64,000 nucleotides of DNA from assembly GCF_003234185.1 (NCBI RefSeq), contig NZ_QKSM01000001.1:1-64000 (forward strand), written 5' to 3'. A program made the translations under genes and the position numbers. Of the stretch, positions 28,068 through 36,673 are shown in pieces. Source of the DNA: Curtobacterium sp. MCSS17_008. GTDB lineage: Bacteria; Actinomycetota; Actinomycetes; Actinomycetales; Microbacteriaceae. The notes beneath the pieces were generated by a model. The model did not search any database. It saw nothing but the letters and a program-made list of their open reading frames with translations, and was not told the DNA's origin. Within the stretch, counting starts at the first letter, position 1, and the number at the start of each line of letters is the position of its first letter.

Positions 28068-29915
28068 GTGAGCCCACAAGCATCCGCGCCGCTCGAGCCC
28101 GCCGCGACCCCGGCCGAGGCGATCCGCAACTTCTGCATCATCGCGCACATCGACCACGGCAAGTCCACGCTGGCCGACCGCATGCTGCAGATCACCGGCA
28201 TCGTCGAGGAGCGGGCGATGCGTGCGCAGTACCTCGACCGCATGGACATCGAGCGCGAGCGTGGCATCACGATCAAGTCCCAGGCGGTGCGCATGCCGTG
28301 GGAGCTCGAGGGTGAGACCTTCGCGCTCAACATGATCGACACCCCCGGGCACGTCGACTTCTCGTACGAGGTCTCCCGGTCCCTCGCCGCGTGCGAGGGC
28401 GCGATCCTGCTCGTGGACGCGGCACAGGGCATCGAGGCGCAGACGCTCGCGAACCTCTACCTGGCGCTCGAGAACGACCTCGAGATCATCCCGGTCCTCA
28501 ACAAGATCGACCTGCCCGCGGCCGAGCCGGAGAAGTACGCGGCCGAGCTCGCGCAGCTCATCGGCGGATCACCCGACGACGTGCTCCGGGTGTCCGGCAA
28601 GACGGGCGTCGGTGTCCCGGAGCTCCTCGACCGCGTGGTCCGGACCGTGCCCGCACCGGTCGGCCGGGTCGACGCCGAGCCCCGCGCGATGATCTTCGAC
28701 TCGGTGTACGACAGCTACCGCGGCGTCGTGACCTACGTGCGGATGGTGGACGGCACCATCAAGCCGCGCGATAAGGTCCAGATGATGTCGACGAAGACGA
28801 CGCACGAGATCCTCGAGATCGGGGTGTCGTCGCCGGAGCCGAAGCCCACGAAGGGCCTCAGCGTCGGCGAGGTCGGGTACCTCATCACCGGCGTGAAGGA
28901 CGTCCGGCAGTCGAAGGTCGGCGACACGGTCACGAACGCGCAGAAGCCCGCGACCGACGCCCTCCCCGGCTACACGGACCCCAAGCCCATGGTGTTCTCG
29001 GGCCTGTACCCGATCGACGGCTCCGACTACCCCGACCTGCGCGAGGCGCTCGACAAGCTCAAGCTGTCGGACGCGGCGCTCGTGTACGAGCCCGAGACCT
29101 CCGTCGCACTCGGCTTCGGCTTCCGGTGCGGCTTCCTCGGCCTGCTGCACCTCGAGATCATCACGGAGCGGCTCTCGCGTGAGTTCGGTCTCGACCTCAT
29201 CACGACCGCGCCGAGCGTCGTCTACGACGTCACGACCGAGGACAACGCCACCGTGCAGGTGACGAACCCGTCCGAGTTCCCGACCGGACGCATCGTCGAG
29301 GTCCGTGAGCCGATGGTCCGCGCGGCCATCCTCGCGCCGAAGGACTACGTCGGCGCGATCATGGAGCTCTGCCAGTCACGTCGCGGGTCGCTCCTCGGGA
29401 TGGAGTACCTGGGTGAGGACCGCGTCGAGCTGCGGTACCAGATTCCGCTCGGCGAGATCGTCTTCGACTTCTTCGACCAGCTGAAGAGCAAGACGCAGGG
29501 GTACGCGAGCCTCGACTACGAGCCGATGGGCGACCAGGCGGCCGACCTGGTGAAGGTCGACATCCTGCTGCAGGGGGACCAGGTCGACGCGTTCAGTGCG
29601 ATCGTGCACCGCGACAAGGCCTACGCCTACGGCACGATGATGGCGGAGCGGCTGCGCAAGCTCATCCCGCGCCAGCAGTTCGAGGTCCCGATCCAGGCAG
29701 CGATCGGCGCCCGCATCATCGCGCGCGAGAACATCCGCGCGATGCGCAAGGACGTCCTCGCGAAGTGCTACGGCGGTGACATCACCCGCAAGCGCAAGCT
29801 CCTCGAGAAGCAGAAGGAGGGCAAGAAGCGCATGAAGATGGTGGGTCGGGTCGAGGTCCCGCAGGAGGCCTTCATCGCGGCGCTCTCGGGTGACGTCGAG
29901 GAGAAGAAGAAGTAG
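28068..29915 (+). CDS. lepA: Elongation factor 4 (LepA)
   Basis: A 615-aa translational GTPase that remodels ribosomes and promotes 30S assembly or back-translocation. G1 AHIDHGKST is at 26-34, then the switch region [11 protein letters not shown]3 DTPGHVD, and G4 NKIDLP. The unique C-terminal domain with Lys/Arg-rich [16 protein letters not shown] is intact. The GTG start follows GAGGAA. A GACAAT -10-like hexamer is at 28033-28038. It is a single gene closed by an 11-bp hairpin. Confidence 0.96.
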   Translation: MSPQASAPLEPAATPAEAIRNFCIIAHIDHGKSTLADRMLQITGIVEERAMRAQYLDRMDIERERGITIKSQAVRMPWELEGETFALNMIDTPGHVDFSYEVSRSLAACEGAILLVDAAQGIEAQTLANLYLALENDLEIIPVLNKIDLPAAEPEKYAAELAQLIGGSPDDVLRVSGKTGVGVPELLDRVVRTVPAPVGRVDAEPRAMIFDSVYDSYRGVVTYVRMVDGTIKPRDKVQMMSTKTTHEILEIGVSSPEPKPTKGLSVGEVGYLITGVKDVRQSKVGDTVTNAQKPATDALPGYTDPKPMVFSGLYPIDGSDYPDLREALDKLKLSDAALVYEPETSVALGFGFRCGFLGLLHLEIITERLSREFGLDLITTAPSVVYDVTTEDNATVQVTNPSEFPTGRIVEVREPMVRAAILAPKDYVGAIMELCQSRRGSLLGMEYLGEDRVELRYQIPLGEIVFDFFDQLKSKTQGYASLDYEPMGDQAADLVKVDILLQGDQVDAFSAIVHRDKAYAYGTMMAERLRKLIPRQQFEVPIQAAIGARIIARENIRAMRKDVLAKCYGGDITRKRKLLEKQKEGKKRMKMVGRVEVPQEAFIAALSGDVEEKKK

Positions 29916-29918
29916 CAG

Positions 29919-29945
29919 CAGCGCCCCGCACCGAGCGGGGCGCTG
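29919..29945. terminator. Hairpin terminator after lepA
   Basis: An 11-bp perfect stem (29919-29929 with 29935-29945) with a 5-nt loop, 3 nt after the lepA stop. Confidence 0.82.
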
Positions 29946-30006
29946 TCGTCGGTCCGCCGGCGGTGCTCGGCACGGCGCGGCCGGCGCCGCCGGTACGATG
30001 GGCCGC

Positions 30007-30654
30007 ATGAGTTCCCGCGGCACGTACCGGACCGCCCTGACCTACGGCGCCGTCGGTGCGACCCAGGCGGCGGACCTCATGACCTACCCGCCCGAGGGCT
30101 TCAGCCCGGCGGAGTCGCGTGCGCGCATCGGCCACGGCGACCAACGGTTCGAGACCGCGGTCACGCAGGCCCTCACCTGGCAGATCCAGGAGCGCAGCGG
30201 CATCCGCGTCCGCGTCGAGGACCAGCCCGACGACGACGAGGTCCGGTACAACCCGGTGACGTTCGACGAGCACGGCGTGCCGATCGCTCCCGCGTCGATC
30301 GGGACGCCGCGCGTCGAGAAGTTCGCTGCCGACGGCACGCCGCTGCTCACCGCGGGCACCACGGCGACGCTCGAGATGCACGCCTTCGGGCAGACGGTGC
30401 ACGCCCCGGTCCGCGTGGTGTCGATCATCGACGAGACCGATCGCAAGGGCTTCGCGTACGGCACGCTCGAGGGACACCCGCTCTCGGGTGAGGAGTCGTT
30501 CGTGGTCGAGCGCACGAGCGACGGCTCGGTGTGGCTGCAGGTGCGCCAGTTCTCGCAGCCGGCGAGCCGGAAGTGGGCGTTCGTGGCGCCGCTCCTCCGG
30601 CGCCAGCAGCGCGTGATGGCGGCGAGGTACCTGACGGCGCTACGCGGCGACTGA
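30007..30654 (+). CDS. DUF1990 family protein
   Basis: A 215-aa soluble protein of the DUF1990 family, whose biochemical role is unknown. Recognisable features are the N-terminal LTYGAVGATQ, the central VRVEDQPDDDEVRYNPVTFD region, and the C-terminal GFAYGTLEGHPLSGEESFVV, typical of this START-like family. ATG 30007 is chosen since TACGAT (29994-29999) lies 7 nt upstream and there is no ribosome site. An in-frame ATG at 29998 overlaps that hexamer. It stands alone between lepA and a convergent HAD gene. Confidence 0.83.
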   Translation: MSSRGTYRTALTYGAVGATQAADLMTYPPEGFSPAESRARIGHGDQRFETAVTQALTWQIQERSGIRVRVEDQPDDDEVRYNPVTFDEHGVPIAPASIGTPRVEKFAADGTPLLTAGTTATLEMHAFGQTVHAPVRVVSIIDETDRKGFAYGTLEGHPLSGEESFVVERTSDGSVWLQVRQFSQPASRKWAFVAPLLRRQQRVMAARYLTALRGD

Positions 30655-30707
30655 CCGAGGAACGGCCCGACGTCGTCGGCCTGCTCGGCGCAGCGGCGTC
30701 GGCCTGC

Positions 30708-31400
30708 TCAGCGCAGGGGCGCCAGCCCGGCGATCGCCTCCTCGAGCAGCCCGGCGTCCTGAACGCAGTCGCGGGCCACGGCGACCGCCCCCGTCGCCCG
30801 CAGCGCGTCGACGTCGTAGACGCCCGTCGCCACGGCCACGAACGGGATGCCCACGGCACCGGCCGCCGCACCGTCGCGAGGGGTGTCGCCGAGGACGACG
30901 GCCCGCGTCCCCGTCAGCGCGGCCGCAGCGCGCGAGGTGACGCCGGTGCGCTCGACCTCCTCGTCGCCGAAGTACGAGTGCTCCCAGTCGAACGCGTCGA
31001 CGTCGAACCCCGCGCCGGCGAGCTTGACCCGTGCGCGGTGCGCGGAGTTCCCGGTGAGCAGGGCGTTCCGCCAGCCGAGCTCGGCGAACCGTCGGACGAG
31101 CGCGATCGCACCCGGGGCCGGGGACCGCCGTTCCCCGCGGCCGTACCGTTCGTCGGTGAGGTCGCGCAGGTGCCGGCTCACGGTGGGGATGAGGGCGTCG
31201 TCGAGGTCGTGCGCCCGCACGTGCTCGGCGATGAGTCCGGCGTCGGTCCGGCCGTGCTGGTGCCCGACCTTCAGCACGAGGTCGCGCCCGACGGCGCGTT
31301 CGAGCGCCAGGTGGTAGAGGTTGCCCGGCGACGCGGCGTTCAGGACGAGGGTGCCGTCGATGTCCCACAGCACCGTGGTGGGGACGGTGTGGTGCTCCAT
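30708..31400 (-). CDS. HAD-superfamily hydrolase (phosphoglycolate phosphatase-like)
   Basis: A 230-aa HAD phosphatase. Motif I is WDIDGTLV (Asp13 nucleophile, Asp15), motif II LLTGNS, motif III Lys/Arg in the cap-core junction and motif IV VLGDTPRDGAAA. A helical C1 cap occupies about 25-95. It is a cytosolic hydrolase for a small phosphorylated metabolite; substrate unassigned. ATG 31400 is chosen from family length. CATGAT lies 6 nt upstream on this strand, which would fit a leaderless start, while a GGAGGG abuts the ATG directly. It is divergent from hemW with only 28 nt between starts. Confidence 0.85.
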   Translation of the reverse strand: MEHHTVPTTVLWDIDGTLVLNAASPGNLYHLALERAVGRDLVLKVGHQHGRTDAGLIAEHVRAHDLDDALIPTVSRHLRDLTDERYGRGERRSPAPGAIALVRRFAELGWRNALLTGNSAHRARVKLAGAGFDVDAFDWEHSYFGDEEVERTGVTSRAAAALTGTRAVVLGDTPRDGAAAGAVGIPFVAVATGVYDVDALRATGAVAVARDCVQDAGLLEEAIAGLAPLR

Positions 31401-31428
31401 CCCTCCATCATGGCCGAGAATGGAGTCC

Positions 31429-32646
31429 ATGCCGAGTGCTCTCCCGCTCGCCGACCCCGCGCCCGCGGACGGCCTCATCACCCCCGGTCCCGGCGCGGGG
31501 GCCGTCCCGTTCGGGGTGTACGTCCACGTGCCGTTCTGCCGGGTGCGCTGCGGCTACTGCGACTTCAACACGTACACGGCGTCGGAACTGCGCGGCGTGC
31601 GCCGTGACGACTACGCCGGGCACGCCGTGCAGGAGATCCGCTGGGCGGCCGAGGTGCTCGACCGCTCCGGGGTGCCGCGCCGTCCCGTCTCCACGGTGTT
31701 CTTCGGCGGGGGCACGCCGACCATGCTGCCGGCGGACGACCTCGTGATGATCCTCCGCGCGATCGACGACACCTGGGGGCTCCTCCCCGGCGCCGAGGTC
31801 ACGACCGAGGCGAACCCGGACTCCGTCGACGCCGAGTCCATCGCCACCCTGCGGCGGGGTGGCTTCACGCGCATGAGCTACGGCATGCAGTCGGCGGTGC
31901 CGCACGTCCTCGCCACCCTCGACCGCACGCACGACCCAGAGCGCGTGCCGATGGTGGTCGACCTCGCGAAGCAGCAGGGCCTCGACGTGAGCCTCGACCT
32001 CATCTACTCGACGCCGGGGGAGTCCCTCGACGACTGGCGCACCTCGCTCGAGGCGGCCCTGGCGTGCGAGCCGGACCACGTGTCGGCGTACTCGCTCATC
32101 GTGGAGGAGGGCACGGCGATGGGTCGGATGGTCGCCCGCGGCGAGCTCCCGGCCCCGGACGACGACCTCGCGGCGGACATGTACGAGCTCGCCGACCGGA
32201 CCCTCGCGGACGCCGGGTACTCCTGGTACGAGGTCTCGAACTGGGCGCGCGGCGACGAGCACGCGAGCCGCCACAACCTGTCCTACTGGAAGGGACACGA
32301 CTGGTGGGGGGTCGGCCCCGGCGCGCACTCCGCGGTCGCCGGCACCCGCTGGTGGAACGTGAAGCACCCGGCCGCGTACGCGAACCGGGTGCTGTCCGGG
32401 GGGTCACCGGCCGCCGGGCGCGAGACCCTCGACGCCGACACCCGGTACGTCGAGCGCGTGCTGCTCGCGGCGCGGGTCCGCGGCGAGCTCGCCACCTCGG
32501 AGCTCGGCCAGGAGGCCCGTGGCCGCGTCGCCGGCCTCATCGCACGCGGGCTCGTGGACGGCTCGGCCGCGGTGCGGGGCCGGATCGACCTGACCCTGCA
32601 GGGTCGGCTGCTCGCGGACGCGGTCGTCCGCGAGCTGCTCGACTGA
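31429..32646 (+). CDS. hemW: Radical SAM heme chaperone HemW
   Basis: A 405-aa radical SAM protein resembling coproporphyrinogen III oxidase but of the HemW group. The cluster motif is FCRVRCGYCDFNTY with Cys37, Cys41, Cys44, and FFGGGTPTML follows. It would bind and transfer heme to respiratory proteins. The HemN-specific residues are not evident and the protein is short, favouring HemW. Of two in-frame ATGs (31420, 31429) the second has GAGAAT (31416-31421) 7 nt upstream, matching the leaderless pattern. Nearby bd and aa3 oxidases are potential heme recipients. Confidence 0.9.
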   Translation: MPSALPLADPAPADGLITPGPGAGAVPFGVYVHVPFCRVRCGYCDFNTYTASELRGVRRDDYAGHAVQEIRWAAEVLDRSGVPRRPVSTVFFGGGTPTMLPADDLVMILRAIDDTWGLLPGAEVTTEANPDSVDAESIATLRRGGFTRMSYGMQSAVPHVLATLDRTHDPERVPMVVDLAKQQGLDVSLDLIYSTPGESLDDWRTSLEAALACEPDHVSAYSLIVEEGTAMGRMVARGELPAPDDDLAADMYELADRTLADAGYSWYEVSNWARGDEHASRHNLSYWKGHDWWGVGPGAHSAVAGTRWWNVKHPAAYANRVLSGGSPAAGRETLDADTRYVERVLLAARVRGELATSELGQEARGRVAGLIARGLVDGSAAVRGRIDLTLQGRLLADAVVRELLD

Positions 32647-32647
32647 C

Positions 32648-33091
32648 CTACTGCTTGATGAACTCGATCGTGAGCGGGTAGCGGTAGAAGTCGCCGCGGT
32701 TCGCCGCGACGGCCGCGATGATCGAGAACACGATCACGAGCACGCCGATGATCGGCAGCAGCACGAAGCCGATCAGGACGATGCAGAGCAGGCCGGCGAC
32801 CAGGTACGCGATGGCCATCGTGATGTGGAAGTTCAGCGCCTGGCGCGTGTGCTCCTTGATGAACTGGCCGCGGTCGCGCAGCACGAGGTAGGCGATGACC
32901 GGCACGACGAGGCTGAAGAAGATGCCGCCGACGTGGGTCAGGGTGGCCCAGAGGCGCTGGTCCTCCGGGGACATCGGCCGGGGCGGCGTGTAGCCGGCCG
33001 GGTACTGCGGTCCCTGCGGGTTCTGGGGTCCCCCCGGCTGCTGGCCGTAGGGGCCGTCCTGCGGGCCGCCTGGTTGCTGTCCGTAGCTCAT
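32648..33091 (-). CDS. DUF4870 domain membrane protein
   Basis: A 147-aa protein with an N-terminal Gly/Pro/Gln-rich tail (two GQQPGGPQ repeats in about 1-40), then a DUF4870 domain with about three hydrophobic helices (near 56-72, 90-110, 112-130) and the family's HTRQALNFHI. The function of DUF4870 is unknown. The ATG at 33091 has a minus-strand TACGCT (33103-33098) 6 nt upstream and no Shine-Dalgarno. It converges with hemW, with a single base between the two stop codons. Confidence 0.85.
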   Translation of the reverse strand: MSYGQQPGGPQDGPYGQQPGGPQNPQGPQYPAGYTPPRPMSPEDQRLWATLTHVGGIFFSLVVPVIAYLVLRDRGQFIKEHTRQALNFHITMAIAYLVAGLLCIVLIGFVLLPIIGVLVIVFSIIAAVAANRGDFYRYPLTIEFIKQ

Positions 33092-33146
33092 GCGGTGAGC
33101 GTACCGGGACGGGCAGCCGCGGTGCCGGACGGTCGGCGGTCGGGCG

Positions 33147-33178
33147 TAGGATCAGCAGTCGACACGTCCGAGTGCCAG
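33147..33178 (+). promoter_or_regulatory. CIRCE-like HrcA operator with -10 box
   Basis: TCAGCAGTC (33152-33160), nine bases, then GAGTGCCAG (33170-33178). This matches the CIRCE consensus TTAGCACTC-N9-GAGTGCTAA at 7 of 9 in each arm with the exact spacer. TAGGAT (33147-33152) is a -10 box touching the left arm. HrcA bound here would block transcription of hrcA-dnaJ. Confidence 0.75.
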
Positions 33179-33199
33179 CATCGAACGGAAGGGGTCCGG

Positions 33200-34222
33200 A
33201 TGGTCAGCGAACGCTCACTCGAGGTCCTCAAGGCGATCGTGCGGGACTACGTCGCATCGCGTGAGCCCGTCGGCTCGAAGACGATCGTCGAGCGCCACGC
33301 CTTCGGGGTGAGCGCCGCCACGATCCGCAACGACATGGCGCAGCTCGAGGACGAGCAGCTCATCGCGGCACCGCACACGTCGTCCGGCCGGGTGCCCACC
33401 GACAAGGGCTACCGCGTCTTCGTCGACCACCTCTCCGCCGCCCGGCCGCTGTCGAGCGCCCAGCGGCACGCGATCGAGACGTTCCTCGGCACGCCGAACG
33501 ACCTGGACGAGGTCCTCGGTCGTACGGTGCGCCTGCTCAGCCAGCTCACGAACCAGGTCGCCCTCGTGCAGTACCCCTCGATGGTGCGCGCCCGCGTGCA
33601 GCACGTCGAGCTCGTCCGGCTCGGCGACACGCGGCTCATGGTGGTCCTCATCACCGACACCGCCCGGGTCGAGCAGCGTGTGGTCGAGACGGACGTCCCC
33701 CTCGACGAGACCGCCCTGTCCGAACTCCGGACCGTCGTCAACGGCGCCTCCGTCGGTCTCCTGTTGCAGGACGTGCCGCGCGCCCTGCGGGAGGTCCCGC
33801 AGCAGCTCCGCCCGGACGCCCAGACGCTCGGCGGGGTGGTCGTCGCGACGCTCATCGAGCAGGTCGCGGCCAACCGGCAGGACCGCCTGGTGATGGCCGG
33901 TGCGGCGAACCTCGCCAAGAGCGAGCGGGACTTCTCCGGCGGGTTGTTCACGGTGCTCGAGGCCATCGAGGAACAGGTGACCCTGCTCCGGCTGTTCGGC
34001 GAGATGCAGGTGGACGACGTCGCCGTGGCGGCACGGATCGGCGTCGAGAACGCCGAGTACGGCCTCGACGCGACGAGCATCGTCGCCGGAGGCTACCTCG
34101 CCGGCGGGGGAGCGGTCGCCCGCCTGGGCGTCCTCGGCCCCACGCGCATGGACTACGGCACGAACATGGCGGCGGTCCGCGCCGTCGCACGGTACCTGTC
34201 CAAGCTGCTGGGCGAACATTGA
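33200..34222 (+). CDS. hrcA: Heat-inducible transcription repressor HrcA
   Basis: A 340-aa repressor of class I heat-shock genes. The winged-helix N-terminus has SERSLEVLKAIVRDYV and the DNA-recognition VSAATIRNDMAQLE. SSGRVPTDKGYRVFVDHL and a GAF-like dimerisation/inserted domain follow, ending in the conserved GPTRMDYGTNMAAVRAVA. The ATG is preceded by GGAAGGGG. The CIRCE-like operator 22-48 nt upstream indicates autoregulation. dnaJ follows after 111 nt. Confidence 0.96.
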   Translation: MVSERSLEVLKAIVRDYVASREPVGSKTIVERHAFGVSAATIRNDMAQLEDEQLIAAPHTSSGRVPTDKGYRVFVDHLSAARPLSSAQRHAIETFLGTPNDLDEVLGRTVRLLSQLTNQVALVQYPSMVRARVQHVELVRLGDTRLMVVLITDTARVEQRVVETDVPLDETALSELRTVVNGASVGLLLQDVPRALREVPQQLRPDAQTLGGVVVATLIEQVAANRQDRLVMAGAANLAKSERDFSGGLFTVLEAIEEQVTLLRLFGEMQVDDVAVAARIGVENAEYGLDATSIVAGGYLAGGGAVARLGVLGPTRMDYGTNMAAVRAVARYLSKLLGEH

Positions 34223-34333
34223 CCGGTCGCCGCGTCCGACGCGCGGTGCCCTGCGGACGTGGTCCGCGCCTCCAGACCGAACCGCGGCGACCGCCGCGAC
34301 CCACCGACCGAACCGAAACCGACTGAGGGATAC

Positions 34334-35449
34334 GTGGCAGACCACTACGACGTCCTCGGCGTCCAGCCGGACGCCTCCGATGCCGACATCAAGAAGGCCT
34401 ACCGACGCCTGGCGCGCGAGTTGCACCCGGACGTCAACCCGAGCCCGGACGCAGCCGAGCGCTTCAAGGACGTGACGCACGCCTACGACGTGCTGAGCGA
34501 CCCCGAGCAGCGTCGTCGCTACGACGCGGGACCGCAGGCCGACAGCCCCTTCGGCGGTGGCGCCGGCGGCTTCAGCGACATCTTCGACGCCTTCTTCGGC
34601 GGCGGCGGTGGCGGGGCAGGACGCGGCAACGGTCCCCGGAGCCGCGCCGAGCGCGGCCAGGACGCCCTGCTCCGCATCGAGGTCGACCTGGACGAGGTCG
34701 TCTTCGGTACCCACAAGGACGTCGAGGTCGACACCGCCGTGGTCTGCGAGACCTGCAACGGGTCCTGCTGCGCACCCGGCACCAGCCCGCGCACGTGCGA
34801 CATCTGCGGCGGCTCCGGCCACATCCAGCGCCAGGTGCGCTCGCTGCTCGGCAACGTCGTGACCAGCGCTCCGTGCGGTACCTGCCGCGGCTACGGCACC
34901 GTCATCCCGAACCCGTGCCCGACCTGCCAGGGGCAGGGTCGCGTCCGTGCCCGACGCACGATCCCGGTCGACGTCCCCGCGGGCGTCGAGACGGGGCTGC
35001 GCCTGCAGATGCCCGGGCAGGGCGAGGTCGGTCCGGCCGGTGGCCCCTCGGGCGACCTGTACCTCGAGGTCAAGGTGCGCCACCACGACGTGTACAGCCG
35101 CGACGGCGACGACCTGCTCGCGACGCTCGAGGTCCAGATGACCGACGCGATCCTCGGCACGCAGACGACCATCGACGGGCTCGACGGGCCGGTCGAGCTC
35201 GAGATCCGGCCCGGCGTGCAGAGTGCCGACGTCCTGGTGATCAAGGACCGCGGCGTGACCAAGCTGCGCGGGGCCGGACGTGGTGACCTGCGCGTCGGCG
35301 TGCAGGTCGTGACCCCGACCAAGCTCTCGCACAAGGAGCGTCAGCTCGTCGAGCAGCTCGCGAAGTCGCACAAGGCCGGGAAGCCGCAGCTCGCGCGGTT
35401 CCAGCAGGGCATGTTCGGCAAGCTCCGCGACCGGTTCTTCAACTTCTGA
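34334..35449 (+). CDS. dnaJ: Chaperone DnaJ
   Basis: A 371-aa class I J-protein, co-chaperone of DnaK. The J domain is 1-70 with HPD at 31-33. A Gly/Phe-rich stretch (about 73-105) follows, then a zinc-binding domain with four CxxCxGx(G) repeats. The first reads CETCNGSCC, so its last Gly is Cys; the other three are regular (CDICGGSG, CGTCRGYG, CPTCQGQG). The C-terminal substrate domains are complete. The GTG start follows GAGGGA. It is the second gene after hrcA, the usual actinobacterial dnaJ2 position. Its TGA shares the A with the rsmE ATG. Confidence 0.94.
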   Translation: MADHYDVLGVQPDASDADIKKAYRRLARELHPDVNPSPDAAERFKDVTHAYDVLSDPEQRRRYDAGPQADSPFGGGAGGFSDIFDAFFGGGGGGAGRGNGPRSRAERGQDALLRIEVDLDEVVFGTHKDVEVDTAVVCETCNGSCCAPGTSPRTCDICGGSGHIQRQVRSLLGNVVTSAPCGTCRGYGTVIPNPCPTCQGQGRVRARRTIPVDVPAGVETGLRLQMPGQGEVGPAGGPSGDLYLEVKVRHHDVYSRDGDDLLATLEVQMTDAILGTQTTIDGLDGPVELEIRPGVQSADVLVIKDRGVTKLRGAGRGDLRVGVQVVTPTKLSHKERQLVEQLAKSHKAGKPQLARFQQGMFGKLRDRFFNF

Positions 35450-36210
35450 TGGCGTCGCTCTACCTCGTCGGTCCCGGCGCCCTCGACGGCGTCGGGGTCG
35501 GCGACCCGGTGTCGCTCGACGGTGCCGAGGGGCGGCACGCGGTGTCGGTCGCGCGGGTCCGGGCGGGCGAGACGCTGCGCATCTCCGACGGTCGCGGGAC
35601 GGTCGTCACGGGCCCGGTCGCGTCGACCGGCAAGGACGCGCTGACGCTGACGGTCGACGACGTCGCCGTCGAGGCGGAGCCGCGTCCGGCGCTCGTGCTC
35701 GTGCAGGCGCTGGCGAAGGGCGGGCGCGACGAGATGGCCGTGCAGGCGGCGACCGAGATCGGTGTCGACCGCATCGTCCCGTGGTCGGCCGCACGCAGCG
35801 TGTCCCGCTGGGAGGGCGCGAAGGTCGACAAGGGCCGCGCCAGGTGGAGCGCGATCGCGCACGAGGCGGCGAAGCAGGCCGTCCGGTCGCGGGTCCCGTC
35901 GGTGGACGCGCCGGTCACGACGGCGCAGCTCGCGGCGGACGGTGGCCCGGCGAGTGGCTGGGAGGCGCGGCGGGCGCTGGTCGTGCTCGACCCGGTGGGC
36001 GCGGTGCGGCTCTCGGCGTGGGAGCCGCCGGCGGACGTCGACGAGATCGTCCTCGTGGTCGGGCCGGAGGGCGGCATCGACGGGGCGGAGTTCGACCGGC
36101 TCGAGGCCGCGGGCGCGGTCCGCGTCCGGCTCGGCGACACCGTGCTCCGCACGTCGACCGCGGGACCGGCGGCGCTCGCCGTCCTGCAGACGCGGCTCGG
36201 TCGCTGGTAG
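35449..36210 (+). CDS. rsmE: 16S rRNA (uracil-1498-N3)-methyltransferase RsmE
   Basis: A 253-aa SPOUT-class methyltransferase that uses SAM to modify U1498 of 16S rRNA. The N-terminal PUA-like domain carries LDGAEGRHAVSVARVRAGE. The C-terminal knot contains VLVQALAKGGRDEMAVQAATEIG, LVVGPEGGIDGAEF and the LGDTVLRTSTAGPAAL loop that binds SAM. It overlaps the dnaJ stop by one base (TGATG), so translation is coupled. rsmE after dnaJ is conserved synteny in many bacteria. Confidence 0.95.
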   Translation: MASLYLVGPGALDGVGVGDPVSLDGAEGRHAVSVARVRAGETLRISDGRGTVVTGPVASTGKDALTLTVDDVAVEAEPRPALVLVQALAKGGRDEMAVQAATEIGVDRIVPWSAARSVSRWEGAKVDKGRARWSAIAHEAAKQAVRSRVPSVDAPVTTAQLAADGGPASGWEARRALVVLDPVGAVRLSAWEPPADVDEIVLVVGPEGGIDGAEFDRLEAAGAVRVRLGDTVLRTSTAGPAALAVLQTRLGRW

Positions 36211-36316
36211 TGCCCGGACGCGTGGACACGACGCGGGTGGACACGGTGCGCGGTGCGGTTCCGCTGCGGGCGGACCACACCGGTGCTGCGTCGGTGCCGG
36301 GTCCTACGATGGACGC

Positions 36317-36673
36317 ATGAGCAGCAACGAGCCGAGCGTCTTCTCGAAGATCATCGCCCGTGAGGTCCCCGCGACCGTCGTCGCCGAGGACGACCGGGTG
36401 ATCGCCATCGAGGACATCGCCCCCAAGGCCCCGGTGCACGTGCTCGTGATCCCCAAGACCGAGCAGTACCGGGACGTCACCGAGCTCGCCGCCGGCGACC
36501 CCGACCTGCTCGCCCACGTGGTCGCCACCGCCCGTCGCATCGCCGACGAGCGGGCCGACGGCCAGTTCCGACTCGTCTTCAACACCGGCGAAGCCGCCGG
36601 TCAGACCGTGTTCCACGTGCACGCGCACGTCCTCGCAGGTGAACTGCACGAAGGGAATCTCCTTGCCGGCTGA
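36317..36673 (+). CDS. HIT-family nucleotide hydrolase/transferase
   Basis: A 118-aa Hint-like protein. The histidine triad HVHAH is at His100-His102-His104, with SVFSKIIAREVPA at the N-terminus. It would hydrolyse adenosine 5'-phosphoramidates or related nucleotides. The ATG has TACGAT (36305-36310) 6 nt upstream and no Shine-Dalgarno, so a new leaderless transcript probably begins here after the rsmE gene. The preceding 106 nt contain two short direct repeats of GTGGACACG. The 3' end overlaps the likely phoH start. Confidence 0.92.
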   Translation: MSSNEPSVFSKIIAREVPATVVAEDDRVIAIEDIAPKAPVHVLVIPKTEQYRDVTELAAGDPDLLAHVVATARRIADERADGQFRLVFNTGEAAGQTVFHVHAHVLAGELHEGNLLAG

